The notes under the pieces were generated by a model that ran no database searches, had not been told where the DNA came from, and worked only from the letters and a program-made list of their open reading frames with translations. From NCBI GenBank assembly GCA_049840835.1, contig JASGJG010000017.1, forward strand, positions 1 through 64,000: a stretch of 64,000 bases of DNA, written 5' to 3'. The stretch comes from JANLTX01 sp049840835 (lineage in GTDB: Bacteria > Armatimonadota > Armatimonadia > Armatimonadales > Armatimonadaceae). This document shows positions 18,756 through 27,283 of the stretch, piece after piece (the stretch's first letter is position 1; the number at the start of each line of letters is the position of its first letter). Made by a program: the position numbers and the translations under genes.

Positions 18756-20945
18756 GTGTCTATTGACCGCGCGACGCTGGAAAAAGCCCTCTATGGAGCA
18801 GATAAAACCCCCCGATTGGTAGCGGTCGAGACGGGTGATTCCGATGCTACTCTGTTCCTCCGTGAGAAGGATGGGGGCACGAGTATGGAGCGTGTACCGT
18901 TTGTGCCGTGGCTGGTCATGCGCGATGAGCGGATTCTGCCCGGCGTGGCGGATATGGAGAAGCTAGCCGGAGAAGGCTACTCCTACCTGGTCCGCTTTGA
19001 GGGCTACCGCAGCTACCTGGAAGCTCGAAGGCTCCTGCGCGATGAGCGGCGCGATTTCCTACAGTACGGCTCCGCTTCCAAGCAATTTCTGCTCCTCTCC
19101 GGGCGCACGCTTTTCAAGGGAATGGCCTTCCCTGAAGTGCGCCGGATGCAGATAGACCTGGAAACCACCAGCCTGAATCCCAACGCGCCCGAGGCGCTTA
19201 TCTTTCTGGTGGCCTGTTCGGATAATCAGGGCAACGAAGAGCTACTCTTAGGCGATGAGCGGGAGCTACTGGAGCGCCTGAACCATTTAGTAGAAGACTG
19301 GGACCCAGATATTATTGAAGGGCATAACTTCTACGGGTTCGACCTGCCCTATCTGGCGGCTCGTGCGCGAGTTAACAACGTGCCGCTGGCCTGGGGGAGA
19401 GACGGTTCCGAAGTCAGCTTTGGGGCAGAGCGGAACTGTGCTATTGGGGCCAATACACGCCCATTCGCGCCCGCCTATGTGTGGGGGCGGCACGTGCTGG
19501 ACACCATGTTCCAGACTCAGCGTTTTGATGTGGCCCGTGGGGAAATCTCCAGCTACGGCTTGAAAGAGTGCGCGGTGCACTACAAAATCGCCGAGCCAGA
19601 GCGTGTGTACTTAGACCGCAGCCAGATTTACTCTCTCTGGCGCTCCGACCCAGAGCGTGTGCGCGCCTACGCCCTCGCCGACGTCCGGGAAACCCGCCGT
19701 CTGAGCGATATCGTGACTCCCACCGAGTTCTATCAGACTCAGATGGTGCCTGATGTCTTTCAATCCGTGGCTGTGACCGGGTCGGGAGAGAAGATCAACT
19801 CCATCTTTGTGCGGGCCTATTTGCAGAGTGGGGCAGCCGTAGCGCGGCAGCAGGTATCGCAGCCCTATGGCGGCGGCTATACCGAGTTGCGTCGGTCCGG
19901 GCTGTTACATGGGATTGTGAAGGCAGACGTGGAGAGTCTGTATCCCAGCATCATGCTGAAGTACAGTGTCAGCAGCGCGTCCGACCATTTAGGGCTCTTC
20001 CTGCCCATGCTCAAGGAGCTTCTGGCGCGGCGCATCTCCGCCAAGCGCAAGGCCAAGGAGTACGAAGATAAGCACAACGAGCTAGCCAGCGCCTACTGGG
20101 ATGGTCTACAGGGCTCTTACAAACTGCTCATCAACTCGTTTTATGGGTACCTCGGTGCACCGTTCTATTTCAACGACTATGCGGCGGCGACGAAGATTAC
20201 TGAGATTGGCCAGGAAATCGTCAAGAAAATCGCTGATGAGCTAGAGCAACGCGGGTCGGTAGTGATTGAAATAGACACCGATGGAGTCTATTTCCAGCCA
20301 CCCCATGGCATCGAAGGACTGGATGCCGAAGAAGGTTTCATTCAAGAGATCGGCGCCACCCTGCCCGAAGGCATACGCCTGGCCTTCGATGGCCGCTATT
20401 CGTCTATGCTCTCTCTCAAAGCCAAGAACTATGTACTGGTGAGCTATGCGGGTAAGAAGACTTTTAAAGGCAGCTCGCTTCGGTCTCGTGCGGATGAGCG
20501 TTTCGGCAAGAAATTTCTGGCAGCGGGGGTAGATTACTTGCTGGCGGATAAGCCAGAAGAACTCTCGGCGCACTACAAAGAGCTGCTGGAGAAGATCGAG
20601 AATCGCGAACTGGGAATCGAGGAAATCGCCCGACGGGAGCGCGTGACCGAGAAGACTTTCAGTTCTGAGGCCAAGAAACGCAATGCCGGGGCTATGATAG
20701 GTCTGAAAGTGGGGGACTACGCCACTATCTATCAGCGTGAAGTTGACCGCGCTTTAGTACCCGCCACGGAGTACAACCACGACGAAGACATAGAGTACTA
20801 CCAGACTAAACTCTACAAATTCGCCCAGAGATTAGAAGCGGGTGTTGGTGAAGACTTCGATAAGCTCTTCCCCAAGCCACTCACCGGAGCGAAGCGTAAA
20901 GCTGCCGAAGATGCCAAGCACCAGATGGCGCTGTTCGAATTTTAA
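18756..20945 (+). CDS. Family-B DNA polymerase with 3'-5' exonuclease
   Basis: 729 residues with all six core motifs. Exonuclease: Exo I D134/E136 in IDLETTS, Exo II N191/D196 in GHNFYGFDLPYL, Exo III Y-x3-D ending at D309 in YALADVRET. Polymerase: motif A D391 in ADVESLYPSIM, motif B in KLLINSFYGYLG, motif C D507/D509 in EIDTDGVYF. All catalytic acids are kept, so proofreading and synthesis should both work. It is shorter than E. coli Pol II (783) and lacks an intein. Family-B enzymes are the rule in archaea and phages, but in bacteria occur patchily, usually in damage tolerance. It has no phage genes around it, and its base composition matches the neighbours. GTG start set by the TATAAT at 18744. 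Confidence 0.93.
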   Translation: MSIDRATLEKALYGADKTPRLVAVETGDSDATLFLREKDGGTSMERVPFVPWLVMRDERILPGVADMEKLAGEGYSYLVRFEGYRSYLEARRLLRDERRDFLQYGSASKQFLLLSGRTLFKGMAFPEVRRMQIDLETTSLNPNAPEALIFLVACSDNQGNEELLLGDERELLERLNHLVEDWDPDIIEGHNFYGFDLPYLAARARVNNVPLAWGRDGSEVSFGAERNCAIGANTRPFAPAYVWGRHVLDTMFQTQRFDVARGEISSYGLKECAVHYKIAEPERVYLDRSQIYSLWRSDPERVRAYALADVRETRRLSDIVTPTEFYQTQMVPDVFQSVAVTGSGEKINSIFVRAYLQSGAAVARQQVSQPYGGGYTELRRSGLLHGIVKADVESLYPSIMLKYSVSSASDHLGLFLPMLKELLARRISAKRKAKEYEDKHNELASAYWDGLQGSYKLLINSFYGYLGAPFYFNDYAAATKITEIGQEIVKKIADELEQRGSVVIEIDTDGVYFQPPHGIEGLDAEEGFIQEIGATLPEGIRLAFDGRYSSMLSLKAKNYVLVSYAGKKTFKGSSLRSRADERFGKKFLAAGVDYLLADKPEELSAHYKELLEKIENRELGIEEIARRERVTEKTFSSEAKKRNAGAMIGLKVGDYATIYQREVDRALVPATEYNHDEDIEYYQTKLYKFAQRLEAGVGEDFDKLFPKPLTGAKRKAAEDAKHQMALFEF

Positions 20946-20952
20946 AAACAAC

Positions 20953-20978
20953 AGAGCCAGCCCCTAGGGGCTGGCTCT
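20953..20978. terminator. Bidirectional terminator between the polymerase and DUF892 genes
   Basis: Perfect 12-bp palindromic arms AGAGCCAGCCCC/GGGGCTGGCTCT separated by TA. They lie 7 bp after the polymerase stop and just beyond the stop of the convergent DUF892 gene (20996). An A-rich stretch on the left gives U residues for minus-strand transcripts. Confidence 0.75.
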
Positions 20979-20995
20979 TGTATGTCTGGTTAGCC

Positions 20996-21493
20996 CTATT
21001 TACTAGCGGCTTCCCTGTTAACTATGGTTTCGGCAATCTCTGTGAGAAGCCGGTCCGTTGCCTCTACATCTTTCAGGGTTTCTTCCAGCAGGTGAGCTAC
21101 ATCGCTCTTGCCAACTCGGGTCGCAAAGGCACGGATAGTACCATACGAGGCAATCTCGTAGTGCTCCATCTTTTGCATACCTTCAATCAGAGCGGCGTCT
21201 AATAGAGCGCCCTTTTGAATCTCGGTGATGTGCTGTACGCCTTCTGCCAGCAGACCCTTGGTAGCCTTACAGACTTTTCGGGTGGGCTTCTTGCCCATCA
21301 GATCGAAGACCTGCTCTAAGCGAGTTATGTGCTCTTCCGTTTGCTTCTGATGGGAAACAAACGCCTTTTTCAAATTGGCAGACGTGGCCGCATTTGTTAT
21401 CGTGGGCAGCAACTTGGCAATCTGATGCTCGGAGTCGTAGATGTCTCTCAGGTTATCGAGGCACAGGTCATCGAAAGTTGTCACTTTTTCCAC
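20996..21493 (-). CDS. YciE/DUF892 ferritin-like protein
   Basis: 165 residues from GTG 21493, chosen because GAAGGAAGGTG lies just upstream and because family members start near this point; a TTG further up (21538) would add 15 non-conserved residues. The four-helix text LCLDNLRDIYDSEHQIAKLLPTI, EEHITRLEQVFDLM, ALIEGMQKMEHYEIASYGTI and VAHLLEETLKDVEATD carries the Glu/His positions of the diiron ferritin-like fold. Members are stress-induced proteins of unclear biochemical role. Ends at a shared terminator with the polymerase gene. Confidence 0.88.
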   Translation of the reverse strand: MEKVTTFDDLCLDNLRDIYDSEHQIAKLLPTITNAATSANLKKAFVSHQKQTEEHITRLEQVFDLMGKKPTRKVCKATKGLLAEGVQHITEIQKGALLDAALIEGMQKMEHYEIASYGTIRAFATRVGKSDVAHLLEETLKDVEATDRLLTEIAETIVNREAASK

Positions 21494-21976
21494 GGTGTCA
21501 CCTTCCTTCTTTGGATTAGTTTCGTATGCCTTAAGCAACTCTGAAACTCATAGTGAGGTTTTCCATAGCAGGTTCCTAATTTAATTTTAATCCTTTAGTA
21601 AAGATAAGCGGCTTTTATCAAATAATTTAACAGGAGATAGCAAGCTGAGGTGTTACTCTGATGGTTGTTTTGATTCTAAATACTGTTTGCTGTTGCCAGG
21701 CAGGATTCGGAGCATTTTTATAGGCATCTAAGCGGCATACATGGGAGTGTGGCGAAAAATTTCGCAGCAAGAAGTTCGCGGCTGTTTGATAGACTCGGGG
21801 GCGGCGGCAGTGCCTTCTAGAGAAGAGCGTCATTGCCTTTGTTGGAGGAAAGAGGCGATTCCTGAAAATATTACTGGGGCTGCTTTCTGAATCTGCATTC
21901 GGTCGGTAAAATAGAATAACTGTGAGGAACTATCCGCAGTTCATGGGCGTCGGAGAGGAGTAAAGGAAGCACCAGC
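21494..21976. other. Intergenic region between divergent DUF892 and cyclase genes
   Basis: About 480 bp with no convincing gene. The left half (21560-21720) is AT-rich, suited to promoter function for the minus-strand DUF892 gene. Just before the cyclase gene there is a double purine-rich site (GGAGAGGAG and AAAGGAAG, 21951-21969) that fits ribosome binding, and a TAAAAT-like box near 21908. No tRNA, repeat or CRISPR is seen. Confidence 0.5.
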
Positions 21977-23452
21977 ATGGAAGGGTTGACTGAGTTTCAA
22001 CCAAAGACAATCGCGCATACGCTCTTTATGGATTTCGTGGGATATTCCCGACTTCCAGCAGCAGCGCAGGCGCAGGTTCAGCAGACTCTGAACAACCTGG
22101 CGAACAATACGCCTACCATGCAAACACGCCTACGCAGTCGCAGTAGCAGTCGTGCTGAGCTGCTGGTAAAGCGCATGGGCGACGGCATGGCGATGATCTT
22201 CTTCGATGATCTTGAAGCCCCTCTTAAAGTCGCCATTGAGATAGATGAGCAGATAAAGCGCACGCAGAACCGCTTGCGGGAGCAGATTGGCGGTACTGCG
22301 TTTCGGGTGCGTATGGGAGTTCATTCCGGCTCTGTCATTGTTATTGATGAAGGCGGAGAGATAGACGTTGCGGGGGAAGGTATCAATATTGCCCAGCGCG
22401 TGATGGATGCGGGCGACGAAGGCCATATTCTTATCTCCGATGTCGTTGCTCAGGCCCTTTTGGGAAATGCCGAGTGGCGCGCCCTCTTTGATGACCTGGG
22501 GATGTGCCGGGTAAAGCACGACGAGCTGGTACACCTGCACAATGTGCATGGCGTTCGCGACGACGGCACAACAGTAGGTAACGAAGCCCTGCCGCCGCGA
22601 GTACGCATGACCCAGGAGACCGTGCAGCAGCTTATTGAGCGCGATGCGGAGATCGCCAGGCAAGGAGAGCGGGAGATTGCTCGCAGCTTCTTCTCGAAAA
22701 CGGTTCTTATCGTCGGGGGATTCGCTGCTGTCGTCGGTCTCTGCTGGATGGTAATCAACGCAACCGGAAAAGCCATCGATAAGAATATTGCCAACAAGAA
22801 AACCCTGGCCTCTGCCCGAGTAAAACCAACACCAGCGGCGAATCAAGCGACTCCAGACCCTGCTGCCAGTCCTGCTCCTGGGGAGAATGGTAGTGGTACA
22901 GGTAACCCAGGGCCAAATGGTCTGGTGGGCTCGGCGGATGCTCAGGTACCGGACTTGAAGGGCATGGAGCAGAGCGCCGCTCTAGAGAAACTCTCCGCCA
23001 TGGGCCTTCGGCTGGCTCTCAGTCAGCGCGCGCCGTCGCGAACGGACCCCACCGTTCCTGCGGGGCGCATTTTAGACCAGTTTCCTGCAGCCAAGGCCCG
23101 AGCCAATAATGATGGTACCGTGTATGTGACTCTTTCTTCGGGGCCGGGAACTGGCGGCAGCGGACAAGAGGTAACTACTAGCGGAGTCATTATCGATATG
23201 CGCTCGCAAAATGGATTTACGCCGAACACCAATGCTTACTTAGCCGGTCCCGGTGGGCAACCACTTCCCATTCGGTTTCAATTTACGACCGATGAAGCTC
23301 AGGCCGCACAGTTTGCGGGCGGCTCTCCTCTCAAGCTGTCTCCATCTGGAGATAATTCGGGTAGTGGAATAGTCCTGTCTGCGGAGGATCTTGTTCGGCT
23401 CGGAACTCTTCCTGCAGAGGCACAAAGCCATATCGTGGTTCTCCATCGCTAG
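21977..23452 (+). CDS. Class III nucleotide cyclase fused to a PASTA domain
   Basis: 491 residues. Residues ~10-190 form a class III adenylate/guanylate cyclase domain: metal-binding Asp in FMDFVGYSRL and in KRMGDGMAMIF, GVHSGSV, and AGEGINIAQRV with the transition-state Asn/Arg pattern. A single membrane helix follows at ~235-260, a Pro/Ala/Gly-rich linker, and one PASTA domain at ~325-395 (VPDLKGMEQSAALEKLSAMGLRL ... ILDQFPAAKARANNDGTVYVTL). PASTA domains bind peptidoglycan fragments or lipid II and normally sit on PknB kinases or PBPs. The topology places the cyclase inside and PASTA outside. The product (cAMP or cGMP) is not certain. Strong Shine-Dalgarno upstream. Confidence 0.88.
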   Translation: MEGLTEFQPKTIAHTLFMDFVGYSRLPAAAQAQVQQTLNNLANNTPTMQTRLRSRSSSRAELLVKRMGDGMAMIFFDDLEAPLKVAIEIDEQIKRTQNRLREQIGGTAFRVRMGVHSGSVIVIDEGGEIDVAGEGINIAQRVMDAGDEGHILISDVVAQALLGNAEWRALFDDLGMCRVKHDELVHLHNVHGVRDDGTTVGNEALPPRVRMTQETVQQLIERDAEIARQGEREIARSFFSKTVLIVGGFAAVVGLCWMVINATGKAIDKNIANKKTLASARVKPTPAANQATPDPAASPAPGENGSGTGNPGPNGLVGSADAQVPDLKGMEQSAALEKLSAMGLRLALSQRAPSRTDPTVPAGRILDQFPAAKARANNDGTVYVTLSSGPGTGGSGQEVTTSGVIIDMRSQNGFTPNTNAYLAGPGGQPLPIRFQFTTDEAQAAQFAGGSPLKLSPSGDNSGSGIVLSAEDLVRLGTLPAEAQSHIVVLHR

Positions 23453-23461
23453 GATTTTGCT

Positions 23462-23839
23462 ATGACCGATTTTGAAGTCGCCTGTCGGCTTGCGCTATCC
23501 TTACCCGAGGCGGTGCGTAATGGCTCTGCCCTGGAAGTAGATGGCAAGGGCTTCGCCTGGACCTATACCCAGGTCGTTCCGGGGCGCAAAGGGCGTATTA
23601 CGCATGAGGATGTATTGGCTATCCGCACAACCAATCTCGAAGAAAAAGAGATGCTGATAGCTGCTGATCCTGAGAAGTTTTTCACCGATAACCACTATCG
23701 AGGTTATCCTGCGGTGCTCACCCGGCTGCCTAAGATAGAAGAAGACGAACTGCGGGAGCTATTGGAAGCCGCCTGGCGCACTCGTGCCCCAAAGAAAACA
23801 GTCGCTGCCTTCTCCGCAAAGCACTATCCTGGTGATTGA
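23462..23839 (+). CDS. MmcQ/YjbR family protein
   Basis: 125 residues with the compact YjbR fold pattern: RLALSLPEAVRNG at the start, FAWTYTQV, IRTTNLEEKEMLIAADPEKFFTDNHYRGYPAVLTRLP, and a C-terminal LRELLEAAWRTRAPKK helix. Family members are called DNA-binding from structure (double-wing), but the cellular role is unknown. It begins 9 bp after the cyclase stop and overlaps the next gene by 8 bp, so it is part of a plus-strand operon. Confidence 0.88.
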   Translation: MTDFEVACRLALSLPEAVRNGSALEVDGKGFAWTYTQVVPGRKGRITHEDVLAIRTTNLEEKEMLIAADPEKFFTDNHYRGYPAVLTRLPKIEEDELRELLEAAWRTRAPKKTVAAFSAKHYPGD

Positions 23840-24190
23840 GTTTCTCTGCCCGGAGTGCGGCATTCCTATAACACGACGCCTGGAGCCAGTATCTGCTGAA
23901 TCCCTCTGCTATGCCGATGGTCAGCCTGCCGTGCTCCCAGGGTTTTATGCTCGCTCCAATGAGGACTATTGGACGGGCTCAGAGGGGCAGTATTTAGTTA
24001 ACTTGGGTGACCTGGTAACAGTTGGCTACCACTCTGATACACGGCGGCATAATGGTGCTGTGGTCGAGACGGACTTGATGGTCCGAACCGCATCTGCCCT
24101 AATGGGCACGAAGTCGGCACTGAGCGCTCGGACTGCTGGATGGCCCACGCCCTGGTGCTCATACCCAAGATTGAGTGGCGAGAGCAGTAG
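23832..24190 (+). pseudogene. Small zinc-ribbon-like hypothetical with one frameshift
   Basis: Starts at GTG 23832 inside the yjbR stop region and opens with a CPECG knuckle (IEFLCPECGIPITRR). About 80 residues later the frame shifts by a missing base near 24077, probably a G in TTGATGG. The rest continues in the other frame as ICPNGHEVGTERSDCWMAHALVLI to TAG 24188-24190. Joined, it gives ~119 residues with Cys pairs at each end, consistent with a small metal-binding protein of a cryptic family. The strong C-terminal coding signal argues for a sequencing error rather than decay. Function unknown. Confidence 0.55.
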
Positions 24191-24200
24191 GCTGAGCAAA

Positions 24201-24593
24201 TCAGGGCTCGATAGCAGCGATAGCCTCTATCTCTATCAGGGCTTTCGGATTCGCCAATCCGGCGACGACCATGCCAGTTACGGCTGTCGGATGAGCTCCC
24301 CAGATTTCCTGTGTAGGTTTGTAGGCTTCGGCCATGTCTTCTCCTTGCTTCAGGATAATGGTGAGTTTCAGTACATTCTCCTGTTTGGCGCCCACAGCCG
24401 CGAGGGCTTCTATAAGATTGCGAAGCGCCTGCTTCGACTGCGCCGCAACATCATCGCCAGCTATAGAGCCATCGGGAAGTACACCGTTCTGACCGCCCAC
24501 AAAGACCAGCTTCGCGGGGCCTTCTAGCACTACGAGCTGTGAGAACGCGGGGTTCTTGTACATGGAATCCGGGTTTACGTGAGTGATGTTCAT
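24201..24593 (-). CDS. RidA (YjgF/YER057c/UK114) family protein
   Basis: 130 residues. VNPDSMYKNPAFSQLVVLEG, FVGGQNGVLPDGSIAGDDV, ALRNLIEALAAVGAKQENVLKLTI and IEIEAIAAIEP match the RidA trimer family. The expected catalytic-site Arg of true RidA enamine/imine deaminases (in the V-x-R-x-x-x segment) is not present in the usual form here: the corresponding text is MVVAGLANPKALIEIE. It may therefore be a RidA-like subfamily with a different substrate. It is convergent with the preceding gene and divergent from the SDR pair. Confidence 0.85.
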   Translation of the reverse strand: MNITHVNPDSMYKNPAFSQLVVLEGPAKLVFVGGQNGVLPDGSIAGDDVAAQSKQALRNLIEALAAVGAKQENVLKLTIILKQGEDMAEAYKPTQEIWGAHPTAVTGMVVAGLANPKALIEIEAIAAIEP

Positions 24594-24635
24594 GGAAAAC
24601 CATAGACGGCGCCATTGGGGAAGGTTCCGGCAACC

Positions 24636-25403
24636 ATGGCGGCGAATCAGAAAACCATGCCGACGGTACTGGATTTGTTTCGCCTGGATGGTCGCCGGGC
24701 GCTGATTACGGGGGGAAGCAAGGGGCTGGGCTTAGAGATGGCCCGCGCTCTGGCTCAGGCAGGCGCGCAGGTTGTGCTGGTCAGCCGCACACAGGCAGAC
24801 CTGGAGAGCGCCGCAGCTACTATAGAAGGCGCTACCTGGGCTACCTGCGATGTCACCAATGGAGATTCTGTCACGGCGCTGACCGAGCAAGTAGGCGCGA
24901 TAGATATTCTCATCAACAACGCCGGGGTGAACGTGCGCGGGCCTATCGCCGAGCTAACGGAAGCCGACTGGGATTTCGTCATCGATGGGAACCTGAAGTC
25001 CACGTTTCTTTGCTCCCGCGCGTTCGGACCGGGTATGGCAGAGCGCGGCTGGGGGCGAATCCTCAATCTGGGGTCGATTCTCTCCACCATCGGGATTCCG
25101 GGCCGCGCGCCCTATGCCAGCGCCAAAGCGGGCGTAGTCAACCTCACCCGTGTGCTGGCTCTGGAGTGGGCCACCAAGGGGGTAACCGTAAACGCGCTCT
25201 GCCCCGGCCCCTTTGCCACCGACATGAACAAGCCTCTCTTAGAGGACCCAGAGAAATACGCCGCGTTTGTCGCGAAGATTCCTATGGGGCGCTGGGGTGA
25301 GCTATACGAAATCACCGGCCCTGCGCTATTTCTCTGCTCAGAGGGAGCAAGTTTCGTAACCGGCTCCACTCTCACCGTCGATGGAGGCTGGACAGCTCAG
25401 TAA
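24636..25403 (+). CDS. SDR-family oxidoreductase (gluconate 5-dehydrogenase-like)
   Basis: About 255 residues. Rossmann cofactor motif TGGSKGLGLEMA, NNAGVNVRG, catalytic Ser in NLGSILST, Tyr/Lys in YASAK and the C-terminal SFVTGSTLTVDGGW tail define a classical short-chain dehydrogenase. The closest subfamily by eye is gluconate 5-dehydrogenase/3-oxoacyl-ACP reductase-like. Start ATG 24636 is chosen (AAGG upstream); TTG 24615 and ATG 24657 are alternatives. Its stop overlaps the next SDR gene start, so both are co-transcribed. Confidence 0.88.
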   Translation: MAANQKTMPTVLDLFRLDGRRALITGGSKGLGLEMARALAQAGAQVVLVSRTQADLESAAATIEGATWATCDVTNGDSVTALTEQVGAIDILINNAGVNVRGPIAELTEADWDFVIDGNLKSTFLCSRAFGPGMAERGWGRILNLGSILSTIGIPGRAPYASAKAGVVNLTRVLALEWATKGVTVNALCPGPFATDMNKPLLEDPEKYAAFVAKIPMGRWGELYEITGPALFLCSEGASFVTGSTLTVDGGWTAQ

Positions 25404-26186
25404 TGAACGGCAAGAATATCTTAGTGACGGGCTCCGGGCGGGGCCTTGGATTCGTAATTGCTCGAACGCTAGCGGAGCGTGGTGCAAAAGTGGCTATTCA
25501 TGATGTGCGCGAGGATGCGCCCTCGGAATTCGGAGAGCATGCAGATATAGCCGCTGGCTGCTGCTGCCTGCGGAGCTGGTGCCTGGGGAGTAGGAGATAT
25601 CTCCGACCCGAGCGCGGTCGCGGCACTGGTAGCGAAAGTACAGTCGGAGTTGGGGCCGCTAGACGGTCTGGTGAACTGTGCAGGCGGTGACATAGCCGCT
25701 GCCGGGGGGAAACCGAACCCGAACGATGCGTTGGGGGTCAAGCTGGTGGACATTCAGGCCATGTTGCAGCGGAACCTGATTGGTACTATTTTGCTCTGCC
25801 AGGCTGTATGTCCGGGTATGGCGGAGAGAAAGTCTGGCGCCGTGGTTAATATCGCTTCCAGCGCGGCCCATATCGGAGTAGATAACGGGGTGATCTATGC
25901 CGTGGCAAAAGCTGGGATTGTGGAGTACACGCGGTGTCTGGCGGCGCAGCTTCGCGCCGATAATGTCCGTATCAATGCTGTAAGCCCCGGCCCTACCCGG
26001 ACAGCTCGCTTCGATGCGACACGCCCACTGGACGAACGATTCCTGGCGACCGATGGCACACTGGTGCGCTACGGTCAGCCAGAGGAGGTCGCTGGAGGCG
26101 TCGCGTTTTTACTGTCCGAAGATGCCCGCTTTGTGAACGGGCAGGTACTCCGGGTAGACGGTGGCCTCCAGCTTTTTGCGGCCTAG
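25403..26186 (+). pseudogene. Second SDR-family oxidoreductase, one frameshift
   Basis: The N-terminal half (NILVTGSGRGLGFVIARTLAERGAKVAIHDVRED) is in one frame and breaks near 25553-25560, in the repetitive GCCGCTGGCTGCTGCTGCC. The C-terminal half continues in the next frame with VGDISDPSAVAALVAKV, LDGLVNCAGGDI, NIASSAAHIG, YAVAKAG and VNGQVLRVDGG. Deleting one G restores an Ala-rich helix and a full ~260-residue enzyme with the Tyr-x3-Lys catalytic pair intact. Its stop overlaps the convergent YHS-like gene by 4 bp. Paired with the preceding SDR it may act in sugar-acid or ketone metabolism; the substrate is unknown. Confidence 0.75.
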
Positions 26187-26512
26187 CTCTTCTTGGTGCC
26201 CATCTTGCCCGCAGGCTTTGCGGCAGTGGTGGGCTTCGCAGGGGCGAAAACAGCCTTGAAGTACTTGTCTGGATCCTTCTGTACCTTACCGGTACAGCCA
26301 CCACAGCAGACCAGGACCTTCTTGCCCTTGTAGGCGGCCAGCTTGCCGGTGTAGGCAACTTCGATCGGCTTGCCCATGCTGCCCAGCTTCTCGCCGGTTA
26401 CGGCACACTTGTCCTGCTTCGGAGCCGCGGGAGCCTTCTTGTCTTTGGGCGGGCCTGCAAACGCAGTGGTCGCGATTAGAGCCATGGCGCTAGCCATAAG
26501 AATCTTATTCAT
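26183..26512 (-). CDS. Secreted YHS/TRASH-like Cys-rich protein
   Basis: 109 residues with a signal peptide (MNKILMASAMALIATTAFA). The mature protein holds CAVTGEKLGSMGKP, VLVCCGGCTGKVQKDPDKYF, the Cys spacing of YHS/TRASH-type heavy-metal-binding domains that handle copper and other soft metals. The rest is Lys/Ala/Pro-rich. A periplasmic or envelope metal-binding role is likely by family; the metal is not known. The ATG is preceded by AGAGGACG and, 22 bases up, by a TATAAT box inside an inverted repeat (26525-26551). Confidence 0.75.
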   Translation of the reverse strand: MNKILMASAMALIATTAFAGPPKDKKAPAAPKQDKCAVTGEKLGSMGKPIEVAYTGKLAAYKGKKVLVCCGGCTGKVQKDPDKYFKAVFAPAKPTTAAKPAGKMGTKKS

Positions 26513-26524
26513 ATTGTCAATCGT

Positions 26525-26551
26525 CCTCTGTTACATTATACGCCACAGAGG
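26525..26551 (-). promoter_or_regulatory. -10 box framed by an inverted repeat (candidate operator)
   Basis: On the minus strand CCTCTGT-N13-ACAGAGG brackets TATAAT (26540-26535), with the box in the middle of the spacer. This geometry fits a dimeric repressor such as a metal sensor controlling the downstream YHS-like gene. The repeat is exact over 7 bp on each side; the regulator is not in the window. Confidence 0.5.
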
Positions 26552-26630
26552 GTTCCAGTAGTTCCAGAGTGGGATTTTCCTTAACACAAAATATGTTTCA
26601 TTAAACTAAACATCGGGCATACTGTACGCC

Positions 26631-27152
26631 ATGAAAGCGTTAACTTTAACTCTTGCTCTTCTCTCCCTGGTAGCCACCACTCTACCTGCCCGCGCGCAGA
26701 ACCCGACGAAACAACCGCAGGCGCTCCGCATACTCCGTATGAACGCTCCGGGCGCCACCATGGCGATTGAGGGTATTGCAGACGGTGCTCCTCTTAGCAT
26801 TAATACCCTCTCCGTAGGCGTGCGCAATGCGAATACAATAGGGTCATTAGCATCTGGGGCAGGAGCAGGCAAGGCTACGTTTAACGATATTACTATCGTC
26901 CGCAGCCCAGATGAAGCTAGCCCGGATCTGTTTGTTGCTGTTGCAATGGGCAGAGCTATCCCACGTGTGACACTGAAATCCGGTGGCTTCACGATTACCC
27001 TGAGCAATGTTCTCATTACAGGGCATCAGATTTCTACAGATGCTACCGCAACGCCCACGGAAACGATTACGATTGTTGCTGCCCAAATAGTAGTCACCTC
27101 GCCTCGTGGCAAGAGTGCTGGCTGGGACGTGAAAACAAATAAGAAGGTCTAG
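26631..27152 (+). CDS. Secreted Hcp1/T6SS-tube-like protein (copy 1)
   Basis: 173 residues. Signal peptide MKALTLTLALLSLVATTLPARAQ, then an Hcp-type beta-barrel sequence: ATMAIEGIADGAPLSINTLSVGV, ATFNDITIVRSPDEASPDLFVAVAMGRAIPRVTLKSGG and GWDVKTNKKV at the end. Hcp proteins stack as hexameric rings forming the T6SS tube, which is cytosolic; a signal peptide means this homologue is exported and probably works differently. No other T6SS gene is nearby. A CATACT box ends 7 bases before the ATG, so the mRNA may be leaderless. The gene is a paralogue of the one at 27284-27835. Confidence 0.8.
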   Translation: MKALTLTLALLSLVATTLPARAQNPTKQPQALRILRMNAPGATMAIEGIADGAPLSINTLSVGVRNANTIGSLASGAGAGKATFNDITIVRSPDEASPDLFVAVAMGRAIPRVTLKSGGFTITLSNVLITGHQISTDATATPTETITIVAAQIVVTSPRGKSAGWDVKTNKKV

Positions 27153-27216
27153 AAGGAGCTGCGCCGCTGATCCATGCACCCAGGGCCTTAGCGGCTCTAC
27201 TACGTGCCCACGCTGT
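27152..27216 (-). pseudogene. Duplicated 3' scrap of the gamma-glutamyltransferase gene
   Basis: These 65 bp match 27910-27974, which lies inside the C-terminal coding part of the ggt gene, with only a few substitutions. In the minus-strand frame both encode RGHVVEPLRPW-x-HGSAAQLL-like text. Located between the two hcp-like paralogues, it marks a past tandem duplication of an [hcp + ggt 3' end] block. It no longer belongs to any intact reading frame of ggt. Confidence 0.75.
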
Positions 27217-27283
27217 GGCGGTTGGGACATCAAAGCCAATAAAAGTTTATAAGTAGCCGGGGGCTTCAGGCCATACTAAGGGT

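Noticed and set aside
22130..22846. 238-codon open frame on the minus strand
   Set aside because: Antisense to the cyclase domain; no motif.
26847..27239. 130-codon minus-strand frame with ggt-like text
   Set aside because: Only its first ~20 residues match ggt (the duplicated scrap); the remainder is antisense to the hcp-like gene.
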